Shown here in pieces: positions 35,301 to 46,243 of a stretch of DNA of 64,000 nt (positions within the stretch are counted from its first letter, which is position 1; the number at the start of each line of letters is the position of its first letter). The stretch lies in contig BTPP01000005.1 of NCBI GenBank assembly GCA_037102815.1, positions 3,472,001-3,536,000 on the forward strand. The letters run 5' to 3'. The position numbers and the translations under genes were made by a program. The notes beneath the pieces are model-generated. The model searched no databases. It had not been told where the DNA came from and worked only from the letters and a program-made list of their open reading frames with translations. This DNA comes from Neurospora intermedia (Eukaryota; Ascomycota; Sordariomycetes; Sordariales; Sordariaceae).

Positions 35301-35781
35301 CAACGAAACCTTGAATTTCCACAGTTTTTGGCACCCGTCCGTTGCGACCAAATGCCATTTTCTAGCAGCCTTCTCCGACCGCCACTCGTCGGTTGATCTC
35401 ACTGCAATTTTTGACGCGCCTCCCAAAATTTGCTAGCATTGCCTGGACGTTGTGTATCAACCCGTTGGGGCTAGAAATAAGGGCAAAATTTTTCTCGTAC
35501 CAGCTCCTCCAATCCATGTCCGAACACCTCAACGGCCAGCAACCAACGCCGATCCACGACCGACCGACCGTCCGTCTGTCCAATTGATATCCATCCCATA
35601 CCGTAGCATCTTCACGTGTACCATTTCTCTTGACTGACTCGATCCCTTCGCGCGGCCGCTGATTGCTCCGGTCGCCGGCTCAGGAGGCCGCTGCTCCCTT
35701 GCGACAAGGGCCCGAGTCTCCTTCAACGAACACCGCTCCGTTGTCGCGTTCAATGGGTCGTGGTCCTCCCTCTGCTTCACC
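32335..35781. other. Long divergent promoter region between ALDH and the telobox gene
   Basis: About 3.4 kb of normal-composition DNA lies between two divergently transcribed genes. A 226-codon plus-strand frame at 33158-33838 starts with ATG in fair context but has no domain, no intron pattern and a proline/serine/arginine-rich random look. It could equally be promoter or 5' UTR sequence. I see no other candidate. Confidence 0.45.
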
Positions 35782-38700
35782 ATGGCCGACCTCAACTTCT
35801 CAGCGGCCATCGAGGCCAACCTCCTCGCTGCCCTGAGCAAGCATACCGAAGAAGCCAAGAGCCCGGCTTCAACTCCGACTCCCGCTCCCGCTCCGGGTCC
35901 AGCTCCCGTTCCCACGCCCACACCACCGTCGATACCGACCCAAGATGCTTCTGCTCCTCCACCCCAGCCAGTGCAGCAACAACCACAACAAGCACAGCAG
36001 CCACCACTGAACCACGCCCTACAGTCGTCTCAAGGACCCCCGAGCCAGACAGCCCAGCCTCCCCAGCAGCAATTGTCACAAGCTTCCTCCCTCAGCCATG
36101 CTCTTCAGCAGGCTCTACAAAGCTCGAATCCCCCGTCTTATCAGACGCCCTCGATTCACCAGCCTCAACCCTCCTCGACGACCGCTGCACCCATCTCCCA
36201 ACCACTCGTACAAGTCCCGCCGCCCCAGCCGAGCCCTCATGCGATTTCCAACGTGCCTCCCCAGGCGTCTCCCGCTTTGACAGAACCTCCAAAACGGTCC
36301 CATAGCCCCGATCCCGAAGACTCGAATGGCAAGCGTCCCAAGCTTGAACACGTTGATGCGATGGATCAGGATATACCGTTTGATATCAAAGCAGCCCTCG
36401 CAACTGCGCTTGGCGATTTTGAGAAACAGCACAGCCAAATAGGCAATGATAGCTCGCTCGAAAACCCATCCGGCCCCAGCTCGGCTCCTCCTCCGGCGCT
36501 CGCTGTCTCTCTGTCTGCTACAGCTACACCGATGCCCGAGAAATGCGGGGATAAACTTATGAAGGCCTCATCTAACTCGACATATATGATCCGTTCAATG
36601 AGTCTTCCGGTGCTTGGAAACTTGGCTGTTCAGATTCTGCTTCGACTATCCCAACAACCCCGAAACGAAACATTGTCACTTCTTTCTGAGACCGACGCCG
36701 AGTTTCGAAAACACTATGACTTGTTGACAGAGTCGTTCAAGTTAGCCAGAAAGGGTTTCTCCGACAGTCCTGTGCTTCTTCCAGACGAACTAGAGATCAA
36801 TGATTCAGAGGACCGCGAGACGGTTCGGGTTGCGAACCTAGCTACGACGGCCATCAGTGTCTTTGGTGCAAACGATGTTGCCTGCAAGGATTTGGACGAC
36901 TCTTTCTTCTCTATCTTTGTACCGGAAGATGGCGAGTTTAAAGATACCTTGGCCGACTTGCTTCTTAGCCTCAAGACTCAGGCCTTTCTGGATTCATTGG
37001 ATGAGCAGGCGACTCCTCAGCAGGTTACAGAACAACTCGATAAGTTCTTTCCAGATAACTTCGAAGACTGGCTCAAGCAACGTAACCTCGATGTCGTCAC
37101 AGACACTGATGCGGACCAACTCGCCGTGAAGATCAAGGACCGCAGGGAGCTGTTGTCCACACTCGCCAACAGTGAACAGCCCAAAAGTATGCCTGGCCCC
37201 ATGCCTTTTCAATGCAAGTCATGCTGACGTATAAAAGAATCTCTAGAGAGCAAGTACCCACCTGATACTTTTCCCGAGACCCTCTGTGCCTTTTTGCAAA
37301 GCCACATTGGGGTAGTCGTTGAATATGCCGAAGAATATGGGGTCAAGATCCCAATCAGTGAGGAGCCGATTGTATCGGAGTCGATCGTATCGGGCCCAAT
37401 TCCAAACGGCAACAGCGTCCAGGACGAGCATGCCGACTTGGCCGCCCTCTTGCAGTCCAAGATTGTCGAGAACGGCGAGCTTAAAGACTTCCATGCGGGA
37501 AACCTCCACAATGAGGCGTCCGTATCTGCTGATGACAATTTCGATCTAAGTAAACTTATCGAGCAATCTCTCCCCGACCATATCAATGGATTGAAAGATG
37601 GGCTTCTAGAACAAAACGGGCAGGGTGAATCAAGCGGGCTTTTTGACACAAAGGATCTGGCATCCCTCATTGCTGAAAAGCTAAACGATAATCTTGGGAC
37701 ACCAGTTGACGGACTCTCAAATGTTCCACAGAACTATGAAGATACCATGCGGGAGAATCACGGCCAAGGTAAGGCTGAACACATCATGCTGACGGGACCC
37801 CAAGACTAATTTTTGATATGACAGTACATCCTCAGTACCATAACATCAACCAGCTACAAACACCGACATACCATCAATATCCCCCAGCATCATCTTCTAA
37901 TAATGGAATGGGGACAACGGGGGAGACGCTACCTCCTAACCAATCCTGTCCCACCTCAGTTCTATACGAGAAGGCAAGACAGGCCGCTGTCGCAAAGTCA
38001 TCGAGCACGACTCGCAGGGAGGGACTGCATTCGACTCGCAGACCATGGACACCCGACGAGGAAAAGGCTCTCATGATGGGTCTGGACATGGTAAAGGGGC
38101 CTCATTGGAGTCAGATTCTGTCACTCTTTGGGGCTCATGGGTCCGTTTCGGACATTCTGAAGGATCGCACGCAGGTCCAGCTAAAGGATAAGGCAAGAAA
38201 CCTCAAGTTGTTCTTTCTCAAGACAAACTCAGAGATGCCCTACTATCTACAGAGTGTTACGGGTGAACTCAAGACCAGGGCGCCCGGACAGGCTGCTCGC
38301 AAGGAGGCGGAGGAAAAGGCACGCCTGAATGCGGAGGATGAACAAGCACGGTTAGCAGGCATCATGACATTGGGTGGGCTACATAACAACCACCACCCAG
38401 TCGCCGGCAGTCCGATTGCGCCCTCTCCGGCTCGTGCTCACACCGCAACTCCTGGACCAGGGACTGGTCACTTGAATGGGACGCCTACGCCCACGCCCAC
38501 GCAAGGACCGACAAACCAGCCTGCGGCTCTTGCTCCAGTCCCGATCTCACCAATGGTCAAGACTGAGCCCGTGGACCACTCAGCGCATCAGGTCGGCAAT
38601 CTGCCACAAATTCAGCCGGCCCCAGCTCCTCAGTCTTTGCAACCGGCGTTGAAGCCTCAATCACAACCTCAGCCTCTACACCAGCAACAATCTCAGGCAC

Positions 38701-39344
38701 ATCTACAACAACACCCTCAAGCAAACGCTCAACAACACTCACAACAGCACTCGCAGCAACACTCGCAACCATTACAGCCACTTCGACCCCAACAGCAACC
38801 TCAACAGCTACCCCAATCCCAAATGCGCTCTCAAACTCCCCAAGCGCTGGCGCCAGCTCCACCGCTACAATACCACCAACAACAACATCATCAGCCGCAA
38901 GGGCAACAGCAGCACCAACAGTTGCACCAGCAGCAGCAATTACACCCAGGTTCACAGCAACACGAGCAGACGCAACCGCAACCGCAGCCTCAGGTACAGG
39001 CACAGCCGCCGCCTCCGCAGCAGCAGCAACAGCAGCAACATCAGCACCATGTGGCCCCGGCTCCAGCATCAACATCAACTACGACGACGGCAACACCAGC
39101 AATAGCAGCTGCTCAGCCCCATGTCAATGTAGCCGCTGCGGAGCCAGCAGCGGCAAGTTCAACATTGAGCCATCAAGCTACACCGAGCTTTGGGCTCCCA
39201 CCCATACCTCCGAACCACCACTCAACACCAGATCAAGCTCAAGACGTAAAGCTCTTTGAGACGCTCCAGGCAGCAATTGGAGCGACTTCGCCTGCTCACG
39301 AGAGTCATCAAGCGACAACTGTGCCGGAAACGTCTGCTGGATAG
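35782..39344 (+). CDS. tbf1: TRF-like telobox Myb DNA-binding protein (Tbf1-type)
   Basis: Exons are 35782-37186, 37238-37768 and 37825-39344, with introns of 51 and 56 nt that have GTATGC and GTAAGG donors and CTGAC-type branch sites. The ATG context is CACCATGGCC. The product is about 1151 residues. Residues 1-170 are proline/glutamine-rich, and 171-190 look like a bipartite nuclear signal (KRSHS...GKRPK). About 265-460 is a helical region matching TRF-homology dimerisation domains in character. About 717-780 is a single Myb/SANT repeat (RRPWTPDEEKALMMGL) with the telobox core VQLKDKARNL. The rest is glutamine/proline-rich. Telobox proteins with an upstream TRFH domain (Tbf1, Taz1, TRF) bind TTAGGG repeats at telomeres or at promoters and boundaries. 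Coding-like sequence continues in frame for about 30 codons past the TAG, so the 3' end may be mis-set. The class is fairly sure; orthology to Tbf1 rather than Taz1 is less so. Confidence 0.85.
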
Positions 39345-40609
39345 AATCCAAGCCCTGAGAGTGATGAGGACGTGGAGAAGAGTATTATACAGTTGGGGAA
39401 GCGTTTGATGTCACTACAGATGCTCGATGGAAGTGAGTACATGTGGGATTGAGGAGGTTCTTTTCTTCCTTGGCATGAAATTGAGATGATTCAGGGATTG
39501 TCATGATTATTATGTTCAGGCGTTTAGGTTTACAGTATGGGTGGCAGGACAGAAGTGTCGGGCGCTTTTTAGACATGCTTTGAATTCTCAGGGGGGCGTT
39601 AGGCCACCAGGGGCAATGCAAAGGAGATGGTGATACCACGGGGAATATATGTATGGGTTAGACAGTGTTGTCTTGTACCTTTCATAGCGGAAGGTTTATA
39701 TTGCGATAGAGAAACATTAAGATGATGATGCTCTTTCGTGTTGTCTCGTCCAAACGGTCGAGTTATGCAGGTTGAGTTCAAGTTTTGTGCATGACCCCCT
39801 CTTTATGCACCAACTGTCTTGGTAAACTTGGTTAACGCCGAGGTTGATGCCGAGCTGGCCAAGATTACCTAGGCAGGGAATTGACTCGTGACTGGTTAAT
39901 TAGTCTATAAAGCAGGGAATGTGCGGGGTTAAGCTCGGACTTCCGACTTAAATGGCTGAACATGCCCCCCAGCACAATTCCCCCATGTTCGTCAGCGCTG
40001 GGAAGGAAACCTCGAAGCCAGAAAAGTGCCTGTAAGAAATTTTACGAGGGGGGACGGAACACTACCAAAATTCCAGACAACGATGGGCCTTGTTGAAAAT
40101 ATTCCATCCTTCCACGCTCAACATTCTTCAACTCCACCTTCTTTTTCCTCTGGGACTTGCTCTGTTGCTGTCTTTTCCTCGGAAAACCACGTTTCACATC
40201 GTTTGCTCCATCGAGGGCCTACCCCGGATCTCTTGGAAGATCTACTATCAGATCCATCTGGGACCACCGGCCAGCCTGGGTACCCGTTCCTTGGACCCGA
40301 CGGAAGTAGGCGAACTGAAGCGAGACAGTGCAGCTCCAAAAACACTTTAGCACGGCAACCCCAACGCACGCAACGTCATTCTCCGATATTCCGGTACCAA
40401 TCCGACGACTCCCTCTTTTCCTCTTGTTCCACCTGCCGGCAAAACACGGTCAAGCATTGATCTTGCACTGACCCTGCCATCCACACAACACCCACTCAAA
40501 AAGGGCTGAAGGGCTAAAGGGGCCAAGACCCACCAAAATCTCGGCCGTCTCTGGGCCCAAGTCCGAGCCGCCCCTCGCTTTTACTCTCGGACCTCCGCTG
40601 CCCTTCATC
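39345..40609. other. 3' flank of the telobox gene and promoter of the Zn2Cys6 gene
   Basis: The first 100 bp read as coding (SPESDEDVEKSIIQLGKRL) in frame with the preceding gene and end at a strong GTGAGT donor at 39433, so a further exon of that gene may lie here. The rest is promoter DNA of the regulator starting at 40610. No separate gene is seen. Confidence 0.5.
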
Positions 40610-43582
40610 ATGTCGGAGCCTAGCCGGGGCAGCCTCGAACCTAGCAGTGTTGAGCGCAGTGTCGAGCCGAGTCAGTCTCCTGCCGCCAGCAACAGGCGTG
40701 ACCGGATCAGCAGCCGGGACCGAGACGAGTCCCATGACCAGGACGACGACCATCATGACGGCAATGGCTCCCGCCCGCCCCCGAGAAAGCGGCAGCGTGT
40801 CCGTCTCTCGTGTCTAGAGTGCCGCAGGAGGAAACTCTCGTGTGACCGGGAGTTTCCTTGCTCTCGTTGTATGCAGTCCGGCACTCCGGAGCGTTGCGAG
40901 TACGAGACCCGGCCCGGTCTGGCGCCGCCAAACAAGCTCGGCCTGTCTCATTCGGCCCTGGCCGGCTTCGACTCCAGGCTGTCGCTGCCCAATGGCGGCA
41001 GCGGCGACTCGTCTTACTACCGCAAGGATGCCCGCGAGTCGGAGAGGATCCGTCGTCTCGAGTTGGAAATTGCCCAGCTAAAGAACATCGTACTCAAGCA
41101 GCACGCCTCGCTTGATGGCAGCACTGTTACAGACAACTCACCTCCTATGCAGAAGCTTCACACCGCCTCTGGAGAGGACCAAGAAATCGGGGCGCAGTAT
41201 GGATATAACCAGTTTTCCGATGCTGTGAATGATGAGTCTAAGGAGGAGCTGCGATTTCTCCGTGGCAAGGAGTTCAAGACGCGGTATTTCGGCCCACACA
41301 GCGCATCCCGTGCTTTCTCAGAGGTATGTATTGGTGTCGTGACAGTGAGGAAGTGAGGTGTCCTTCTTGCTAATTACCGTCTCTAGCTTGCCGGCCTTTG
41401 TCACTTCATGAAGGAAACATCTGAAGAGTTCTTCCGTCCGTTTACCATTCCTAACACGAAGGACCGACAACAGCGTACAGAAGAGAGAGAGATCAGGTTC
41501 CATCAAGCGGATGAGTCGCTCGAGTCTTTGCTGCCGTCCAAGGAGAGGACAGATTCCCTTGTGACCATCTACCTTGATCAGTTCGAGCAGATTCATCGCA
41601 TTGTTCATATCCCCACCTTCCGCAGGGACTATGACAAGTTTTGGGACCCTGCTCAAACAAGATCAGCCGCCTTCACTGCTCTCATCCTGGCCATCTTGGG
41701 CGTTTCCAGCTGTCTCGGTTCACATTTTCCCCAAGAGTTTGACAAGATGATCAGCCGCTCACATGCTGATGCACTCAGATGGATTGATGCCGTTGATGAG
41801 TGGCAGCAAAAGCAAAGTCAAAAACATCGTCGTCTCATCCACTATCAGATTGCATGTTTGGTGTACCTTGCAAAGCGCGTCAACACGGTGAAGAAAAAGC
41901 GATTCTGGAAAGGAGCTGGCGCCATGTCGATGGATGCCATATCGGTTGGTTTGCATCTCGAGCCCAGCCATAATATCAGCCCCTTCAACCAGGAACTGAG
42001 ACGCAGGATATGGGCAACCATCCAGAGCTTTGATCTGCAAGCATCCTTTGACATGGGCCTACCCAGCATTCTCGGTGCTTTACACTTCAACGTCGAACCT
42101 CCCCGTAACATTGACGATGACGAGTTCGACGAAAACAGTAAAGAACTTCCTCCTTCTAAGCCACCCACCGAGTATACTTTCTCCTCCTACCAACATCTCA
42201 GCCGGCAAAGCCTCGACCTTCGTCTTGACCTTATCCGCGTCCTCAATGGTCCATCCGAGAAACTCGATTACGACCAGATAATACGCTACACCAACGAGAT
42301 CAATCAAGAGATCGACTCGTTACCCTCATGGGACGTCACCGACGCCGATGCTCCCACGGGCGTATTGAAGAAACCTCTTCTCGCCTACACTCTCCTGCAC
42401 ATCCAGCTTCGACAGTTCATCATCAAGCTCCATCACCCCTATCTGAAGCTTCGCAAAGATAACTCGAAATATCAATACTCTGAGATAATTTACTACAACG
42501 CTGCACGCGACATGGTCCTCCTCAACGACAAGCTCGCTCAGCAAGGCATCCGCACCCTCAACTACCTCCGCGAAGACTGTCTCACCCTAGCCATCAACCT
42601 CTGCAGCGTCACCATGCTGCAGCCCCGCGGCTCCACCAACATGATCATGATCAACTCACAGCACACGCTGCAGCTTCTGGAGAAGTGCCTGGCCATTAAG
42701 GAGGACCGTATACTCCGATGCGGCAACAACGAACCGTGGGGGTACTCGATTATGTGCGCAGCGGTTGGATTGCTGGAGGCACACCTGGGGGTCAAAACAA
42801 CAGAGCAAGCAAAGGCGACGAGCGCTGAGAGGTTTATCAAACTGCACTGTAAACTCGTGCCGATGACCCAGGGAGGAGCGGGTGGGTCCAACGAGAGTCA
42901 GCCGAGCAGTAGTCAGGAACGTGGACATCAATGTGGTGCTGAGAAGCAGGAAGACGCCGAGAGGCCACCACAGCAGCCTGGACTGGCTAGAGATAGGGAG
43001 TCTGCGACGCCTGTTAATGGTCAGCCTGCTGATGTTTCTGGTGGTGTTGGGAATAACAAAGTAGCGCCAAATGGGCTAGCGACGCCTTCCAATTCGCAGT
43101 TTCTCAATGGGATAGCGGCGGATTATATGGCTCGGTTAAGGGTATGTTCTTGTTTTCCTTCCTCGCATATACGAAAAAAAAGACTAACCGTCGAATGTTC
43201 TATTAGCCCCCAACGCCCTTCCTTCACCCCGGAAACACGCAACAACAGCCGCAACAAGTACCCATGCCGCCAGTCACGCTCGGTCCGGCGGTAGACATCC
43301 CAGGCACACCATGGAGTGTAGTTCCCGGTGTTGGTCTCACAGGTGCTGGAGGCGAATGGTCCAACGCTGGAGGTTTTCAGTTTGTGAGTATCCCTTCCCT
43401 GCCTATCGTACATGATATGTCTTTCTTGTTTCCCTCGTCTTCATTTTTCATGGTATGCGCGCAATAAGCTAACCAGATATAACTCAAAACAGCCTAATAC
43501 CATGAACTCCGAGTTCGACATGACCCAGCTAGGTGCCAGCATGGGCGAACTTTGGCCGTCTGACTTGTGGGATTTGATCTAG
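40610..43582 (+). CDS. Zn2Cys6 fungal-specific transcription factor
   Basis: Four exons are 40610-41323, 41387-43141, 43207-43383 and 43493-43582. All introns are phase 0, with GTATGT or GTGAGT donors and CTAAC or CTAAT branches. The product is 911 residues. The zinc cluster has cysteines at 68, 71, 78, 84, 87 and 96 (C-x2-C-x6-C-x5-C-x2-C-x8-C), preceded by the basic stretch RKRQRVR and followed by a heptad-like segment (RIRRLELEIAQLKNIVLKQ, about 143-165) likely to dimerise. The middle region (VHIPTFRRDYDKFW, then RRRIWATIQSFDLQASFDMGLPS) is the fungal-specific transcription factor domain. The C-terminus is acidic and tryptophan-rich (ELWPSDLWDLI), suggesting an activation motif. It acts in the nucleus. 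Target genes cannot be inferred and no named orthologue is claimed. The start is the first ATG and leaves an acidic, serine-rich leader. Confidence 0.95.
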
Positions 43583-44430
43583 TGACCATGGGACCATTCT
43601 TCAGGGAACGACGAGATGCGGCAACAATCAAGAGAAGAGGGACCGAGCTAATCGATTTACGATTAACAAGCGAAGGAAACGAGCAACAACCAACCGATTA
43701 CCATGGGGGACTTTAGTGGACAATGCAGGGGAAAGGCAGGCATATACACATAAACATGCCTTGGGTCAAAGAGAAGGGAGCATCACTCGAAGAACAAGAA
43801 CAAGCGCAATGGACCATGGGGGAAAACGCACGAAAGGAATGTAAAGACAAAATTGGGGTTGAACAGCGAAAAGGCGAGCCAGGAGGTAAAAGACGGAGGG
43901 GGGAAGAAAAGATATACTAGAAAGAATTGGTTCACACGAAAGGATCAAGGGAAGCAAACTTTAGGATAATGTATACTTTGGGATAATCGATGATGACAAG
44001 GGTGGGTGTGATGCGAGCGCTGAGGTGCGTTGTCTTGTTGGCTTGTGGTATATAGTAGAGGTAGATACCGATCAACAGGCACAGCGGTGGAAAGCAACAT
44101 TACTTGATGGACGGGAAGAACAATGGAATCACTGGTGTAGGTTGATTACATCACTATATCATGGCCATGATGGTCCTATAGATGTGGTTCATTGGGTTTG
44201 TGATTTGGAAGATGCAATAACAAATAGATCTTCCTGCAACTCCTTGATAACTAAACCTATACGATATCTGAACAAGCTCAACGAAACATAAATTCTAAAA
44301 AGGCGGGAACGGAAAGTGTATAAGCGAATCAAGAAAGAAAAAAGATACGGAAGGGCGAACAGATGATGGTGATGAGATTGATTGGGTTGGGGAACGACAA
44401 AAGGAAAAGCAAACGAAAAAAAATGTTGGT
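43583..44430. other. 3' flank of the Zn2Cys6 gene
   Basis: Purine-rich, probably untranslated sequence. Short frames here have no supporting features. Confidence 0.5.
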
Positions 44431-44529
44431 CTCTCCCGCCGGGAATTGAACCCGGGTCTCGAGCGAATCGAACTGATTGGATGTTCAAGGCTTGACAAGC
44501 TCACATACTGACCACTATACTACGGAAGA
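44431..44529 (-). tRNA. tRNA-Asp(GTC), 27-nt intron
   Basis: On the minus strand the acceptor strands TCTTCCG and CGGGAGA pair with one G-U and have discriminator G. The anticodon stem TGAGC/GCTCG encloses loop TTGTCA-C with anticodon GTC. A 27-nt intron follows position 37. The T arm is CCGGG-TTCAATT-CCCGG. The mature length is 72 nt. Asp tRNA genes with introns are usual in filamentous ascomycetes. Confidence 0.92.
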
Positions 44530-46158
44530 TTTTACAGTTGTAAGGCAACTGTCGTAGCTTGGTTGTTGAGAATCGGGCTGGGATCGAGTATTTATATAGG
44601 CGAGACCAAAATGGCAGTGCCACATCGCATGCAGAATGGCATTGGCGAGAGACACTCGCACATTTTACGCATTTCAGATCATTTCATAGCCTTACAATTA
44701 CTCACTTTGGTAAGAAATGAGGATTTGAAAAAGGGGGGGAGGTGTAAAAAGTTAGGGCTTTGTAGTTGTGGTTGTGGTTGTGGTTATGGTTGTAGTTGTG
44801 GTTGTGGTTGTAACGAAGTTTGAACTGCTGCAGCAGCAGTAGCATCAGTCTGCGACGCACGATGCGTGAAGATGGCTAAGAACAGACCGACGACGCAATA
44901 ACATCACGGCACGTTACGTCACGCCACGTCTTGCACCTCTTTCCTCCATCCTTGCTTGCTTCAGGGCGCTTTTTGTTTTCTGCGTTCTCCAAGGACGATA
45001 GATAGGTCCTCGCTTTTCTGCCCGTTCTCTCTCTACCCATCCATCCATCGCGATGAGACACGTTCTGTCATCACCTCAGCTTTCAAGCCCATTCGTAGCA
45101 GCTAGTGTAGGAGGCTGCTCACTACTGGTAAGGTTTCATAGATGGTTGTTTCTCGAGGCCCGGGTGTTTACAAGCCAAGGAAGGCTGCGCACCACACCTG
45201 CCACCGCTCGACACCGGTAAGGTACCTACCTTTTAGATCAGAGGAACGTGTTTGAGATTCCGACCCGTTTCAACAGCAGCTTTTATACTTGTCACAAGCC
45301 TATTTAGTGCGCGCAGTCTAGTTTGGGTTTACAAGCAGGACTCTACGATCCATCTTTTGCATGCGCTTGTGATATTGGCATTGGATGTCATGTCTTTGTG
45401 ATACTTCTAGGAGCTAATTGCTCGAAAGCAGGCGCCGTTTTATCTGCGCCCGCTGTTTGCAAGCTTCTTTTTCCGAGATCAAAATTGTATTGACTACAGA
45501 CCACCGAGTGCGCCTTATTACTTTGGCACTCTTCCTTTGTCTAGAAGGTACGTAGTACTATGATACTCCGTCCCTAATCTAACACTTCTCGCCTGAATAT
45601 CTAAGTTCTTTAGGCGGTTGGCATCGGAAGCATGAATCAATTGCCATTCAAATCCTGAATCGTTAGATTAACGTGGTTGATTGGTTATAACCCTTTTAGG
45701 CATGTATGGTTGAGCCTGGGGTATTTGATCTAAGAGATGCGTTATATCGCGACAATAAAGCTTGTTCCAAGCATCATCACTGTTCATAAATTTCTGGAAA
45801 AACAAAACAAACAACATTTGTAACGCCCAACTTCCATTCATTGTGCCTCTATGTGTGAAGATGAGATAAAAATCAATGTCTGGCAAATGCCAAATTAATA
45901 TCGCCAAAAATGAAGCAATACATGCGGTTCGTTCAAAGTCTCGAAAACAATACTTGAAAGTTGTCGGACAACTTTGGTAGGTAGGGCCTCTTTGCCGACC
46001 CTTCTGATCATCACTTAGAGAACAACAATCGCCGCTCTACGAGTTTGCTCTTAATATCGCCGCATGATGTGCAAGAAAGCATATCGCGACAAAACGAAAA
46101 AGGAAAAAAAAAGAGACCAGGCAGTAAATGCACAAGCAAGAAGGAAAAAAGATGTTTT
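44530..46158. other. Intergenic between tRNA-Asp and tRNA-Ala, with GT-rich minisatellite
   Basis: A GTTGTG-type tandem (TTGTGGTTGTGGTTATGG and variants) spans about 44762-44813 and is followed by a short CTGCTGCAGCAGCAG palindrome at 44826-44840. The remainder is ordinary, and no gene is supported. Confidence 0.6.
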
Positions 46159-46243
46159 TGGACGAGCTGGGAATCGAACCCAGGACCTTTCGCATACAGG
46201 TGAGTATGCTAAGCGAACGCTCTACCAACTGAGCCACACGCCC
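46159..46243 (-). tRNA. tRNA-Ala(AGC), 12-nt intron
   Basis: Minus-strand GGGCGTGTGGCTCAG begins the gene and CTCGTCCA ends it. The anticodon stem TTCGC/GCGAA holds loop TTAGCA-T with anticodon AGC. A 12-nt intron (TACTCACCTGTA) follows position 37. The T arm is CTGGG-TTCGATT-CCCAG. The mature length is 73 nt. The sequence closely follows the known fungal Ala tRNA, including its non-pairing acceptor position. Confidence 0.95.

Noticed and set aside
35760-36305. Alternative frame over the proline/glutamine-rich start of the telobox gene
   Set aside because: The frame from 35782 continues for 468 codons into a conserved region with proper introns. The other frame is open only because of low complexity.
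38557-39078. 173-codon minus-strand alanine/valine-rich frame
   Set aside because: It is the antisense of glutamine/proline-rich coding sequence in the telobox gene.
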